Shown: positions 1-8,541 of the stretch, piece after piece
How the letters are laid out: the number at the start of each line of letters is the position of its first letter
Numbering within the stretch: position 1 is the stretch's first letter
Assembly: GCA_035304345.1 (NCBI GenBank)
Contig: DATGQE010000025.1
Span: forward strand, 1-64,000
Origin: IDS-8 sp035304345
GTDB taxonomy: Bacteria; Pseudomonadota; Gammaproteobacteria; Steroidobacterales; Woeseiaceae
DNA length: 64,000 nt
Direction of reading: 5' to 3'
Made by a program: the position numbers and the translations under genes
The notes under the pieces: model-generated
What the model was told of the DNA's origin: nothing
Database searches by the model: none
The model's input: only the letters and a program-made list of their open reading frames with translations

Positions 1-831
1 CTACGCGGGATGCCAGGCGTCGCCCGCGCGGCGCGCCCTGCCTTCCGCCTCCAGCTTCTCGAGATGCGCGAGCAGCGAGCGCTCGGCGATGCGGTGCAGG
101 GACGCGGGCACGTCGTCGTAGGCATGGCGCACGAGCGCCTGCAGCGTGGATCCCGGGTGCGCGCCGAGCGTGCGCGCGACCTTGTCTTCGCGCCGCAGGC
201 GATGCTCGACGAGGCGCCGGATCGCGGTCACGGGATCGCCGATCACGTCGCCGTGCCCGGGTACGAGGGCGGCGGGCGCCAGCTCGGCCAGGCGCTCGAG
301 CGAGCGGAGGTAGGCCGCCATGTTCCCGTCGGGCGGGTCGATCACGACGGTCGAGCCCGCGATGATGTGATCGCCGGTGAACAGCCAGCGCGTCGCCTCG
401 TCCAGGTAGCACAGGTGGTTGGACGCGTGGCCCGGCGTGTGGATCGCCGTGAGCGTGAAGTCCGCCGCGGTGAGCCGGTCGCCGTCCTCGAGCACGCGAT
501 CGGGGCGGAAGGACGTGTCCTGGTGCCGGCCCGCGGGCGCGGGGCGCCCGAGAAGCGCCGCACCGGTGGCCGCGGCGAGCGCGGCGGCGCCGGGCGAGTG
601 GTCGGGGTGGGTGTGGGTGACGAGGATCCAGCGGATCGGGCCGCGCGCCGCCGCCACGATCGCGTCGAGGTGGGCGTCGAGCGCGGGGCCGGGGTCGATC
701 ACCGCCACCTCGCGCGTGCCCACGAGGTAGGTATTGGTGCCCGGACCGGTCATGAGCCCGGCGTTCGGCGCGAGCAGCCGCGTGATGCCGGCGGCGAGCT
801 CCACGGGCCGGCCCGGCTCCAGCGTGCTCAT
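1..831 (-). CDS. MBL-fold metallo-hydrolase (LACTB2-like)
   Basis: A 276-residue metallo-beta-lactamase fold hydrolase. Visible metal-binding elements are THTHPDHSPG (the HxHxDH motif), HTPGHASNH, FTGDH and VPGHGD, in family order. The C-terminal third looks like the winged-helix tail (HLEKLEAEGRARR near the end) seen in LACTB2-type proteins. It is the last gene of a minus-strand cluster; its ATG overlaps the stop of the upstream NUDIX gene by 4 bases, suggesting translational coupling. The stop lies at the very edge of the window, so the gene is complete. Substrate is unknown; hydrolysis of a thioester or of RNA/nucleotide bonds are both precedented in this family. No signal peptide, so probably cytoplasmic. 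Confidence 0.9.
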   Translation of the reverse strand: MSTLEPGRPVELAAGITRLLAPNAGLMTGPGTNTYLVGTREVAVIDPGPALDAHLDAIVAAARGPIRWILVTHTHPDHSPGAAALAAATGAALLGRPAPAGRHQDTSFRPDRVLEDGDRLTAADFTLTAIHTPGHASNHLCYLDEATRWLFTGDHIIAGSTVVIDPPDGNMAAYLRSLERLAELAPAALVPGHGDVIGDPVTAIRRLVEHRLRREDKVARTLGAHPGSTLQALVRHAYDDVPASLHRIAERSLLAHLEKLEAEGRARRAGDAWHPA

Positions 832-1607
832 GCGTCACCTTCCCCGCCCGCGTCCGCGGGATACCCCGGGTCGCCGGGCACGAGCACCCGGTCGCGGCCG
901 CCCTGCCGCACGATGACCGGCAGGATCCGCGGCACCCCTTCGCGGGCGCGCCGCCGTGCCCAGGCGAAGAGCGCCGCGACGTCGCCGAGCGGGGCGAGAT
1001 CCCGCAGGGTTGCGGCCGTCGGCGGCGGCAGCACGATGTCGCCGCGCCGTGCCGCCTCGAGCGCCTCCGGGGCCGTCATCCAGCGTCCGTCCGTGAGCTC
1101 GCGGCCGTCGTGCGAGGCGATCTGCCCCTCGGGCAGCGGGGCGGCGAAGAAGCGCGTCGAGAACCGCTTCGGCCGCGCGCGCGGGGTGATCCACCACGCG
1201 AAGTACTGCAAGCTTTCACACGCGAGCACGAGCCCGTTCTCCTCGAGGAAATCCGACCAGTCGAGCGCCCCTTCGTTCAGGCGCGCGCGAGCCGCGGCCA
1301 GCGCCGCCGGCGCGGGCAACGGCCCTCCGCCGCGGCACCGCGCGAGCAGCACGCCGGTTTCCTCGAAGAGCTCGCGGATCGCGGCCGAGTAGTACTCGAG
1401 ACCGCCGGCCTCGAGTCCGAGCCGCCGGTTCGCCTCGGCGTTCTCGAGGTCGCTCCTGCCCGTGGCCTCGCGGTCGGCCGCCTCCAGCACGCCGCCGGGG
1501 AAGACGTAGCTCGAGCCGAAGGTCGCGCCGGACGCACGATGCACGAGGTAGACCTCCGGCCCCCGCGGGCCGGCGCGCACCAGCACCACGGTGGCCGAGG
1601 GCCGCAC
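828..1607 (-). CDS. NUDIX hydrolase (NUDT19/CoA-type)
   Basis: A NUDIX-fold hydrolase of about 259 residues. The Nudix box is visible as GGVLEAAD followed, after an insertion, by AIRELFEETGVLL (the REx2Ex2G core); the long insertion inside the box is typical of the NUDT7/NUDT19-like group that acts on CoA or other nucleoside diphosphate derivatives. The frame stays open upstream into the SRPBCC gene, but the fold begins at VRPSATVVLV, so I chose the GTG at 1605-1607; it has no convincing ribosome site and the start is uncertain. The gene sits between an SRPBCC gene and an MBL-fold hydrolase, overlapping the latter. The substrate is inferred only from the family. Confidence 0.85.
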   Translation of the reverse strand: MRPSATVVLVRAGPRGPEVYLVHRASGATFGSSYVFPGGVLEAADREATGRSDLENAEANRRLGLEAGGLEYYSAAIRELFEETGVLLARCRGGGPLPAPAALAAARARLNEGALDWSDFLEENGLVLACESLQYFAWWITPRARPKRFSTRFFAAPLPEGQIASHDGRELTDGRWMTAPEALEAARRGDIVLPPPTAATLRDLAPLGDVAALFAWARRRAREGVPRILPVIVRQGGRDRVLVPGDPGYPADAGGEGDA

Positions 1608-1632
1608 GCCGGGGCCGTGCGCGGTGGCGCGA

Positions 1633-2199
1633 TCAGTCGGAACCGGGATTGTCCTGCTCCTGCTCCACGAACGCCCGGAGCTGCTCGAGCTGGCCGGCGA
1701 GCACGCGATCGACGGCGGGCGCGTACTCGGCGAGCCCGCCGGGCGCATAGCCGCCCACGACGTAAGTCCACGTCACGCGGGTGCCGGTGCCTTCGTCCTC
1801 GAACTCCCAGACCAGGTTGCCGTCCGTGCCGAGCAGGCCGAGCGGGCCGAGCGCGCCCGTGAGCCGCAGCATCACGGCGGGGTTCACGAACGTGACCGTC
1901 AGGTGCGTGACACCGCCGCCGCTTTCCAGGCGCTCGCAGAAGCAGCCCTGCGGGACGGCTTCCAGGTACAGGTTCGCGGCATTGCCGGACACCGTGTGGG
2001 AATCGATCCACCAGGCGTGGACGAGGTCGGTCGCCGCGCGCCAGACCTCGGTCCGCGGCGCGTTGACCACGACGCTCACGCGCGTCGTGAAGCCGACCCG
2101 GTCCGCATCCACCACTTCCGCCCGGGCGGCGGCCCCGGCGGCAGCGACCAGCACCGCCGCGGCGGCCACGCCCGGCGCACGTCTCGATATCGACATCAT
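1633..2199 (-). CDS. SRPBCC / polyketide cyclase-like exported protein
   Basis: A 188-residue protein with an N-terminal signal-like segment (MMSISRRAPGVAAAAVLVAA, then ARA) followed by a START/SRPBCC-type domain. Diagnostic stretches are VVNAPRTEVWRAATD at the beginning of the domain and GTRVTWTYVVGGY near its end, the usual ligand-binding fold pattern. The region VIADRV..AGQLEQLRAFVEQE forms the long C-terminal helix. It is the first gene of the minus-strand group that continues into the NUDIX and MBL hydrolases. Ligand unknown. The export signal suggests a periplasmic role, which is unlike its two cytoplasmic neighbours. Confidence 0.8.
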   Translation of the reverse strand: MMSISRRAPGVAAAAVLVAAAGAAARAEVVDADRVGFTTRVSVVVNAPRTEVWRAATDLVHAWWIDSHTVSGNAANLYLEAVPQGCFCERLESGGGVTHLTVTFVNPAVMLRLTGALGPLGLLGTDGNLVWEFEDEGTGTRVTWTYVVGGYAPGGLAEYAPAVDRVLAGQLEQLRAFVEQEQDNPGSD

Positions 2200-2257
2200 G
2201 GCCCGGAAAGCACCCGTTGGATGCCGCGCACCTGCCGGCGCGGCGCGGTGCCCAAGC

Positions 2258-2341
2258 TTAGAAGAACGGGCGGAACGACTCCAGCAGGAACAGCGCGGAC
2301 AACAGCGCTGCCGTGAAGTACAGCCTTCTCCACTTACCCAT
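2258..2341 (-). CDS. Putative 27-residue membrane microprotein
   Basis: A short open frame encoding 27 residues that begins MGKWRRL, continues with one hydrophobic segment (YFTAALLSALFLL) and ends ESFRPFF. The positive N-terminus, single predicted membrane helix and aromatic end are typical of bacterial small membrane proteins. It lies in the gap between the SRPBCC gene and the divergent sirtuin gene. There is no strong Shine-Dalgarno sequence. I infer it may be real from its composition only; chance occurrence cannot be excluded. Confidence 0.35.
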   Translation of the reverse strand: MGKWRRLYFTAALLSALFLLESFRPFF

Positions 2342-2365
2342 GCGAAGCTGCGACGGTCTCTCGGT

Positions 2366-2371
2366 TAAGAT
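2366..2371 (+). promoter_or_regulatory. Candidate -10 element for the sirtuin gene
   Basis: TAAGAT lies 11 bases before the upstream GTG and 20 before the preferred ATG of the sirtuin gene. A start of transcription about 7 bases downstream would leave a leader of only a few to about 14 nucleotides, consistent with the lack of a ribosome site there. No good -35 was seen. Confidence 0.3.
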
Positions 2372-2391
2372 GATCCTGATGGGTGCGCAGT

Positions 2392-3249
2392 ATGCCGTGC
2401 GAAGCTGAACCGGGCCTGAAACGCCGCGCGCCTCCCGCGCCGGCAGCGGCCCTGAAGGCGTTTCTCGAGGCGCACTCGCGGATCGCGGTGCTCACGGGGG
2501 CCGGGTGCAGCACGGCCTCCGGCATTCCCGACTACCGGGACGAACAGGGCGCCTGGCGGCATCCGCGGCCGATGACGCTGGCCGAGTTCAGGGCCAGCCC
2601 GGCCGCGCGGCGGCGTTACTGGGCGCGCAGCTTCGTCGGGTGGCGGCGCATCGAGGCGGCGGCGCCCAACGCCACCCACGCCGCGATCGCCGCGCTAGAG
2701 GCACACGGCCGCGTGACGGGGGTCATCACGCAGAACGTCGACAACCTGCACCGCCGCGCCGGCAGCCGCCGTCTCATCGACCTGCACGGCGTGCTCCACC
2801 GGGTCCGCTGCCTGGACTGTGGCGACGTGACGGCGCGCGCGGCGTTCCAGGCGCGACTCGAGGCCGCCAATCGCGACTGGCGCGCGGCCATCGACGGCGT
2901 CGCACCGGACGGCGATGCGCGCATCGGTGACGCGGACGCCGGGCGCTTCGACGTCCCCGGCTGCAGCTCCTGCGGCGGCATCCTGAAGCCGGACGTGGTG
3001 TTCTTCGGCGAATCCGTGCCGGCCGAGCGCGTCGAGGCCGCGTATGCGATGGTCCGCGCGGCGGATGCGCTGCTGGTCGTGGGATCCTCGCTGATGGTGC
3101 TCTCGGGTTTCCGGTTCGCGCGCGCCGCGCGCGAGGCCGGGTTGCCGCTCGCGATCCTGAACCGCGGCGTCACCCGGGCGGACGACATCGCGACGCATCG
3201 CTTCGAGGGCGATTGCGCCGCGCTCCTTCCCGCCGCCCTCGATCTTTGA
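2392..3249 (+). CDS. NAD-dependent protein deacylase, SIR2 family
   Basis: A sirtuin of 285 residues from the ATG (288 if the GTG at 2383 is used). It removes acyl groups from lysines using NAD+. The Rossmann-fold NAD motif GAGCSTASGIPDYRD is at residues 36-50, TQNVDNLHRRAG at 113-124, and the catalytic His at 132 in LHG. The zinc site is present as CLDC (140-143) and CSSC (191-194). GSSLMVLSGFRF marks the second NAD-contact region. The 40-residue insertion between the two cysteine pairs is longer than in compact CobB proteins and resembles the SIRT4-like bacterial class. The stop is 3 bases before the rhomboid gene, so the two are probably cotranscribed. Confidence 0.93.
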   Translation: MPCEAEPGLKRRAPPAPAAALKAFLEAHSRIAVLTGAGCSTASGIPDYRDEQGAWRHPRPMTLAEFRASPAARRRYWARSFVGWRRIEAAAPNATHAAIAALEAHGRVTGVITQNVDNLHRRAGSRRLIDLHGVLHRVRCLDCGDVTARAAFQARLEAANRDWRAAIDGVAPDGDARIGDADAGRFDVPGCSSCGGILKPDVVFFGESVPAERVEAAYAMVRAADALLVVGSSLMVLSGFRFARAAREAGLPLAILNRGVTRADDIATHRFEGDCAALLPAALDL

Positions 3250-3252
3250 CGC

Positions 3253-4134
3253 ATGCAGGAAGCCGTCGTCGTCTACGAGAGCGCCGACGCGCGCGCGTGC
3301 TCCGAGCGCGGCCTCGTGCTGCAGTCGCGCGACATCCCGCACGAGATCCTGCACGCGGAGGGCAGGCTGTTCCTCGTCGTCCCGGCAGGGTACGCCGAGC
3401 GCGCCAAGTACGAGCTCTGGCAGTACGACCAGGAGAACCGGCCGCCGCGGCCCCGGCCGCCCCCGCTGATCGAGCGCTACCATGACCCGCTCCCGGGGGT
3501 CATCGCCTACGTGCTGGTCCTGTGCGCCGTCGGCTGGCTGGCGGGGCGGTCCGCGCTCGGCTTCGACTGGATCGCCGCCGGCCGCGTGGACGGCGCCGCG
3601 ATCCGCGCCGGCGAGTGGTGGCGGCCGTTCACCGCCCTCACCCTGCACTCGGGGGTCGGGCACCTGCTCGGGAACATCGGCTTCGGCGTGCTGTTCGGCG
3701 GGCTCGCGGCCCGGCTGACCGGCAGCGGCGTCGCCTGGCTCGCGATCGTCCTCGCCGGCGCCGCGGGCAACGCCGTCAACGTGCTCCTCCTAGACTCCAC
3801 GCATCGCGCGGTCGGCGCCTCGACCGCCGTGTTCGCGGCGCTCGGCCTGCTCGCAGGTTTCGTCTGGCGCGGTGCGCTCATGCCGCAGGACCGCTGGGCG
3901 TACCGGCTCGCACCGCTCGTCGGGGGCATTGCCCTCCTCGCCTACACCGGGACCGGCGACGAGCACACCGACGTCGGGGCGCACCTCGCGGGCTTCCTCG
4001 CCGGGCTGGCAGCGGGCATCGGCCTCACGTTCGCGATCCGGGGCGTCATGCGCCGCAGGCTGCAGGCGGCTTGCGGCGCCGCCGCGCTCGGGCTGGTCCT
4101 CGCGGCCTGGGCCCGCGCGCTCAGTGCCGGTTGA
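3253..4134 (+). CDS. Rhomboid family intramembrane serine protease
   Basis: A 293-residue polytopic membrane protease. Residues 1-75 form a soluble cytoplasmic domain; membrane segments follow from about residue 82 on. The catalytic serine is in GAST (S190) and the catalytic histidine in HLAGF (H244), with the HLLGN motif at about 137-141 providing the conserved oxyanion/Asn region. Rhomboids cleave membrane-spanning substrates within the bilayer. The gene follows the sirtuin with 3 bases between them. The proline-rich hinge PPRPRPPPL links the soluble and membrane parts. Substrates cannot be predicted from sequence. Confidence 0.92.
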   Translation: MQEAVVVYESADARACSERGLVLQSRDIPHEILHAEGRLFLVVPAGYAERAKYELWQYDQENRPPRPRPPPLIERYHDPLPGVIAYVLVLCAVGWLAGRSALGFDWIAAGRVDGAAIRAGEWWRPFTALTLHSGVGHLLGNIGFGVLFGGLAARLTGSGVAWLAIVLAGAAGNAVNVLLLDSTHRAVGASTAVFAALGLLAGFVWRGALMPQDRWAYRLAPLVGGIALLAYTGTGDEHTDVGAHLAGFLAGLAAGIGLTFAIRGVMRRRLQAACGAAALGLVLAAWARALSAG

Positions 4135-4190
4135 CGGCCGCGGGCGGCAGGTCTACTGTATCGATATCCAGCTAGAGAAGAACCCCGGTC

Positions 4191-5261
4191 ATGCCTGCGC
4201 ACCCGCCCTGGAAGGGCCGCGGCGCCGTCTCGCAGCCGCCCGGGCGCTTCGCCGTCCGGCACGTCGAGCCGGAGCCGCCGGCGCCCGACGACGAGCCGCC
4301 GCCCGATCCCGCGACCGAGCTCCGGCCGCTCGCCGCGCGCCGCATCGTGAGTCGCAACGACTCCCCCGACGTCCCCTTCGACCGCTCCATCAATCCCTAC
4401 CAGGGCTGCGAGCACGGCTGCGTCTACTGCTATGCCCGCCCGAGTCACAGTTACCTCGACCTGTCCCCCGGGCTCGATTTCGAGACCCGCATCTTCTACA
4501 AGCCCAACGCCGTCGAGCTGCTGCTCGCCGAATGGTCGCGTCCCGGCTACGAGTGCCGGCCGATCACCATCGGCGCCAACACCGATCCCTACCAGCCGGC
4601 CGAGCGCCGCCTCGGGCTGACCCGCCGGCTGCTCGAGGCGTTCCTCGAGCACCGCCATCCCGTATGCCTCGTGAGCAAGGGGGTCCTGATGCGGCGCGAC
4701 CTCGACCTCCTCGCCGAGCTGGCCGCGCTCAACCTGTGCTCCGTCGCGATCAGCGTGCCCACGGCCGACGACGCACTGAAGCGCATCCTCGAGCCGCGGG
4801 TGCCCGCGGCGCGCGCGCGTTTCCGCCTGATGGCGGAGCTGACCCGGCACGGCGTGCCGACGGGCCTCCTCATGGCGCCGATCATTCCCGCCGTCAACGA
4901 TGCCGAGATCGAGCGCATCGTCGGCGCCGCGGCGGACGCCGGCGCGCGCCACGCGAGCTACGTGCTCCTGCGGCTGCCGCACGAGCTGAAGGACATCTTC
5001 ACGGACTGGCTGGAGGCGCACCTGCCGGAGCGTGCCGCTCACGTCATGAGCCTGGTGCGCGGCGCGCGCGGCGGCCGGGACTACGACAGCCGCTACGGCG
5101 TGCGCCAGACCGGGCGCGGTCCGTATGCTGATATGATTGGACAGCGCTTCAAGGCCGCCTGCGCCAGGCACGGCCTGCGGCAGGGACGCGACGGATCCGG
5201 GCTCGATTGCGGCCTGTTCCGGAGGCCGGGACAGCGGCAGCTCGAGCTGTCGCTCGGCTGA
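4191..5261 (+). CDS. PA0069-family radical SAM protein
   Basis: A 356-residue radical SAM protein of the SPL-like PA0069 family. The iron-sulfur cluster motif CEHGCVYC is at residues 73-80 (C73, C77, C80), preceded by the family signature FDRSINPYQG. The SAM-binding region continues with ITIGANTDPYQPAE. The first 50 residues are a proline-rich, low-complexity extension. The family is widespread in proteobacteria; its substrate is not established, although it resembles spore photoproduct lyase. Single gene, with a 56-base gap to the rhomboid gene and its own possible -10 upstream (around 4154-4165). Cytoplasmic by prediction. Confidence 0.92.
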   Translation: MPAHPPWKGRGAVSQPPGRFAVRHVEPEPPAPDDEPPPDPATELRPLAARRIVSRNDSPDVPFDRSINPYQGCEHGCVYCYARPSHSYLDLSPGLDFETRIFYKPNAVELLLAEWSRPGYECRPITIGANTDPYQPAERRLGLTRRLLEAFLEHRHPVCLVSKGVLMRRDLDLLAELAALNLCSVAISVPTADDALKRILEPRVPAARARFRLMAELTRHGVPTGLLMAPIIPAVNDAEIERIVGAAADAGARHASYVLLRLPHELKDIFTDWLEAHLPERAAHVMSLVRGARGGRDYDSRYGVRQTGRGPYADMIGQRFKAACARHGLRQGRDGSGLDCGLFRRPGQRQLELSLG

Positions 5262-5332
5262 GCGCCGGCGCCGTCCCGAACTAAACTCGGGACGGGGGCC
5301 TCTAACTGGACCATACCTCGGCAGGCATCGCG

Positions 5333-6973
5333 ATGATGAACCCGCTCAGAGCTGTCTTGCTGACGACCGCAGCCTTGTCCCTGGTCACGAGCGCGGCACG
5401 GGCGCAGGAACCCGGAGCGCCGGCGGAGCCGGTCGCCGCCCGGGCGCCGGAAGCCGCCGGCATCGGCGGCGACGCGGCCAGGGACCCGGGGCAGGCTGCG
5501 CTCGACGCGCCGGCGGATGGGCAGCCGCCACCCGGCGACGACGCGGCGGCGGCGCAGGCGGAGCCGGGGTCGCGGGATGCCGCCTCGCCGGGGGACGAGG
5601 ACGCCGCTTCGGACGGCCGCCCGCGCCCGCGGATCGGCACCCCGCGAATCGTCGACGAGGCAGAGGAGACGCCCGAGCAGAAGCTCCAGCGCTACTTCGA
5701 GCTGTACAAGGATGCGATGGAGAACGAGGCCTACGCCGAGGCCGACGTGCTGGCCAAGCAGGTCGTCGAGCTCACCATCGGCATTTTCGGCGTCGACAGC
5801 CTCGATTCGGCACGCGCCCTGACCAACCTCGGCATCGCCCAGCACCAGAACGGCGATTACGACTCGGCGATCACCAACTACGAAGCCGCGATCGACATCA
5901 TCGAGCGGACGGAAGACCGCCTGAATGCAAACCTCGTCAACCCGCTCAAGGGGCTGGGCGCGGCCCACCTCGCGAACGGCCGGCCGGATCTCGCCGCCGA
6001 GACTTTCGAGCGCGCGGTGCACATCACGCACGTGAACGAGGGCCCGCACAACCTGATGCAGGTCGAGGTGCTGGAGTCGCTCGCCGAAACGTACCTCGCC
6101 GCCGGCAACCTGGAGGAAGTCGAGACCCTCACGGAGGTCATCTTCGGGCTGGAGGCGCGCGGCAAGCCACTCGACAGCATGCAGATCATCCCGGTGCTGC
6201 AGAAGCAGGCGAACTGGCAGCACCGGCTGCAGTTGTTCGAGAAGGAGCGTTACACCTGGCGCAAGATCATCGACATCATCGAGGATCACCAGGGCAAGGA
6301 CTCGCTCGAGCTGATCCCGCCGCTCACCGGCCTCGGCAAGTCGTACCTGTACATCGGCAACGTCGATTCCGCCTTCCACCATCCGACGTCGATCAGCTCC
6401 GGCGAGGTGTACCTGAAACGCGCGGTGCGCATCGCGGAGAACAACCCGGAGGCGACCTGGGAGACGCAGGAAAACACGCTGCTCGCCCTCGGGGATTTCT
6501 ACATCCTCTCCGGCCAGCCCAGCCGCGCGCGCAAGATCTACCAGCAGGTGTGGGATCTCCTGTCGGCGGACGAGGAGCGGCTGGAGAACCGCCGCCAGCA
6601 CCTCGAAACGCTCGTCGTGCTGCAGGACATCCAGCCGCCGCGCTACGTCGGCATCGGCGGCGAGGTGAGGACGTCGCTGCCGGGTGAAGACTACGAGGAA
6701 GGCGAGCTCGTGTTCGACTACGCCGTATCGACCCGTGGCTACACGACCGACATCGTGCTCGTCAAAGCCGAGCCCTCCGCGTTCGAGGCGATGCAGCGCA
6801 CCGTCCAGCGCGACCTGCGGTCCCTGGTCTACCGTCCCCGGCTGGAGGACGGGCGCACGGTCGACACCCGGAACCTCACCTACACCCACAAGTTCTTCTA
6901 TCGCCAGTCGGACCTCGAAGAAGCGATGAAGCAGGCCGACGTTGCCGCGTCCGGGGAGCAGCGGGGCCGCTGA
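5333..6973 (+). CDS. Exported TPR protein with TonB-like C-terminus
   Basis: A 546-residue exported protein. It starts with a signal peptide (MMNPLRAVLLTTAALSLV to ARAQ), then an Ala/Pro/Asp-rich linker to about residue 110. The middle, about 115-430, consists of tetratricopeptide repeats (for example DSARALTNLGIAQHQNGDYD). The end, from about 440 on, contains EGELVFDYAVSTRGYTTDIV and SLVYRPRLEDGRTVDT, the strand pattern of the TonB C-terminal fold, so it may dock to an outer-membrane or periplasmic partner. No membrane anchor is seen after the signal. Function is unknown; a scaffold role in the envelope is an inference. Monocistronic by spacing. Confidence 0.8.
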   Translation: MMNPLRAVLLTTAALSLVTSAARAQEPGAPAEPVAARAPEAAGIGGDAARDPGQAALDAPADGQPPPGDDAAAAQAEPGSRDAASPGDEDAASDGRPRPRIGTPRIVDEAEETPEQKLQRYFELYKDAMENEAYAEADVLAKQVVELTIGIFGVDSLDSARALTNLGIAQHQNGDYDSAITNYEAAIDIIERTEDRLNANLVNPLKGLGAAHLANGRPDLAAETFERAVHITHVNEGPHNLMQVEVLESLAETYLAAGNLEEVETLTEVIFGLEARGKPLDSMQIIPVLQKQANWQHRLQLFEKERYTWRKIIDIIEDHQGKDSLELIPPLTGLGKSYLYIGNVDSAFHHPTSISSGEVYLKRAVRIAENNPEATWETQENTLLALGDFYILSGQPSRARKIYQQVWDLLSADEERLENRRQHLETLVVLQDIQPPRYVGIGGEVRTSLPGEDYEEGELVFDYAVSTRGYTTDIVLVKAEPSAFEAMQRTVQRDLRSLVYRPRLEDGRTVDTRNLTYTHKFFYRQSDLEEAMKQADVAASGEQRGR

Positions 6974-7074
6974 CGCCGGCCGCCGGCGCGGGTTCGCGGC
7001 TCCCGACCCGTGCGTTTTACCGCCACGCGCGGTATCGTTGACCGGCTGATCCGCTTGTAAATCGCACGACCGAT

Positions 7075-7740
7075 ATGGCCAGCATGCTCGCCCGTCACGA
7101 CAAGACCCGGATGCCCTCGCCCGCGCAGACGCTGCCCGGGCGGAGCACGCCGATGCCGGTGCCCGAGACCCACTTCGTCAACGGGCATCCGCTCGAGCCG
7201 CCGTTCCCGGCCGGCATGCAGGAGGTGCTGTTCGGGATGGGCTGTTTCTGGGGAGCCGAGCGGTTGCTCTGGCAAACGCCGGGCGTGTACGTCACGGCCG
7301 CCGGCTACGCGGGCGGGACCACGCCCAATCCCGATTACCGGGAAGTCTGCAGCGGGCTCACCGGCCACGCGGAGGTGGTACGGGTGGTCTACGATCCCGC
7401 GGCGGTGAGCTTCGACGACCTGCTCGTGGTGTTCTGGGAGAACCACGACCCGACGCAGGGCATGCGGCAGGGGAACGACGTCGGCACCCAGTACCGTTCC
7501 GCGATCTACACCTTCGACGACGACCAGCTCGAGCGGGCGCTCGCGTCCCGCGAGCGCTACCGGGAACGCCTCGCGAGCGCCGGCTACGGCGAGATCACGA
7601 CCGAGATCCGCCCCGCCCCCCCTTTCTATTACGCCGAGGACTATCACCAGCAGTACCTCGCGAAGAATCCCGACGGCTACTGCGGTATCGGGGGCACCGG
7701 CGTGTCCTGCCCGGTGCCCGCTTCGTCGCCCGGCCGCTGA
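7075..7740 (+). CDS. msrA: Peptide-methionine (S)-S-oxide reductase
   Basis: MsrA, 221 residues, which reduces the S-epimer of methionine sulfoxide in proteins. The active-site motif GMGCFWGAER carries the catalytic cysteine; YREVCSGLTGHAEVVRVVYD, WENHDPTQGMRQGND and FYYAEDYHQQYL match the family closely, as does the end NPDGYCGIGGTGVSCP with resolving cysteines. The start keeps the N-terminal region (ALPGRSTPMPV-like) shared with the E. coli-type enzyme, so the ATG at 7075 fits. A second methionine sulfoxide system, msrPQ, lies at 16268. Cytoplasmic. Confidence 0.97.
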   Translation: MASMLARHDKTRMPSPAQTLPGRSTPMPVPETHFVNGHPLEPPFPAGMQEVLFGMGCFWGAERLLWQTPGVYVTAAGYAGGTTPNPDYREVCSGLTGHAEVVRVVYDPAAVSFDDLLVVFWENHDPTQGMRQGNDVGTQYRSAIYTFDDDQLERALASRERYRERLASAGYGEITTEIRPAPPFYYAEDYHQQYLAKNPDGYCGIGGTGVSCPVPASSPGR

Positions 7741-7799
7741 GCGCGTCCGGTCCCGTTGAACGCCGCGCCGCGGCCCGACTCGTCGTGCAGGAGCCCGAC

Positions 7800-8426
7800 T
7801 TGAAAGAAACACACAATGACCGGAACCGGCAGGCCGATGCTCCCCCGGCGGATCGGCCGACCCGCGCCGAGGCGGAAGCAGCCGTCGTCACGCTCCTCAG
7901 GTGGGCCGGCGAAGACCCCGAGCGGGAAGGCTTGAGGGACACGCCGCGCCGGGTGGCGCTCGCCTACGAGGACTGGTTCAGCGGCTACCAGGTGGACCCG
8001 GTACGCTTCCTCGAGCGAACCTTCGAGGAGGTCGAAGGCTATGACGAGATGATCGTGCTGCGCGACATCACGTTCGAATCGCATTGCGAGCATCACATGG
8101 CGCCGATCATCGGCAAGGCGCACGTCGGCTACCTGCCGAACAACAAGATCGTCGGCATCAGCAAGCTCGCCCGCGTGGTCGACACGTTCGCACGCCGTTT
8201 CCAGGTACAGGAAAAGATGACCGCTCAGATCGCGCAATGCATCCAGGAGGTGCTGAAGCCGAAGGGCGTGGGCGTGGTGATCGATGCCGTGCACCAGTGC
8301 ATGACGACGCGCGGCATCCACAAGTCGGGCGTGTCGATGGTCACGAGCCAGATGCTCGGCGCGTTCCGCAAGGATGCGCGCACCCGCGGCGAGTTCCTGC
8401 GCATGATCGGCCGCGACGTCATCTGA
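7800..8426 (+). CDS. folE: GTP cyclohydrolase I
   Basis: Converts GTP to 7,8-dihydroneopterin triphosphate, the first step of folate/tetrahydropterin synthesis. Zinc ligands and active-site residues are visible in FESHCEHHMAPIIGKAHVGY and in HQCMTTRGI; ISKLARVVDTFARRFQVQE matches the family. I chose the TTG at 7800 because CAGGAG ends 6 bases before it; the in-frame GTG at 7785 lacks a ribosome site. From TTG the protein has 208 residues, normal for the family. The gene follows msrA by about 60 bases and is convergent with the M49-like lipoprotein gene. Confidence 0.95.
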   Translation: MKETHNDRNRQADAPPADRPTRAEAEAAVVTLLRWAGEDPEREGLRDTPRRVALAYEDWFSGYQVDPVRFLERTFEEVEGYDEMIVLRDITFESHCEHHMAPIIGKAHVGYLPNNKIVGISKLARVVDTFARRFQVQEKMTAQIAQCIQEVLKPKGVGVVIDAVHQCMTTRGIHKSGVSMVTSQMLGAFRKDARTRGEFLRMIGRDVI

Positions 8427-8541
8427 GCGCAGCCGCGCGCGAGCGAAAGCCACGGATCCCGCAGGAGCGGGCATCGCTCGCGACCGCAACCACCGCCCCG
8501 GAGGCGGAGACGTCGCGCCGCCCGCGCGGTGCGCCTCCCGG

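Noticed and set aside
5093..6889. 598-codon open frame on the minus strand opposite the TPR gene
   Set aside because: Its composition (Arg/Val/Asp-rich with no domain) is what a high-GC gene gives on its other strand; the plus-strand frame has a signal peptide and TPR repeats.
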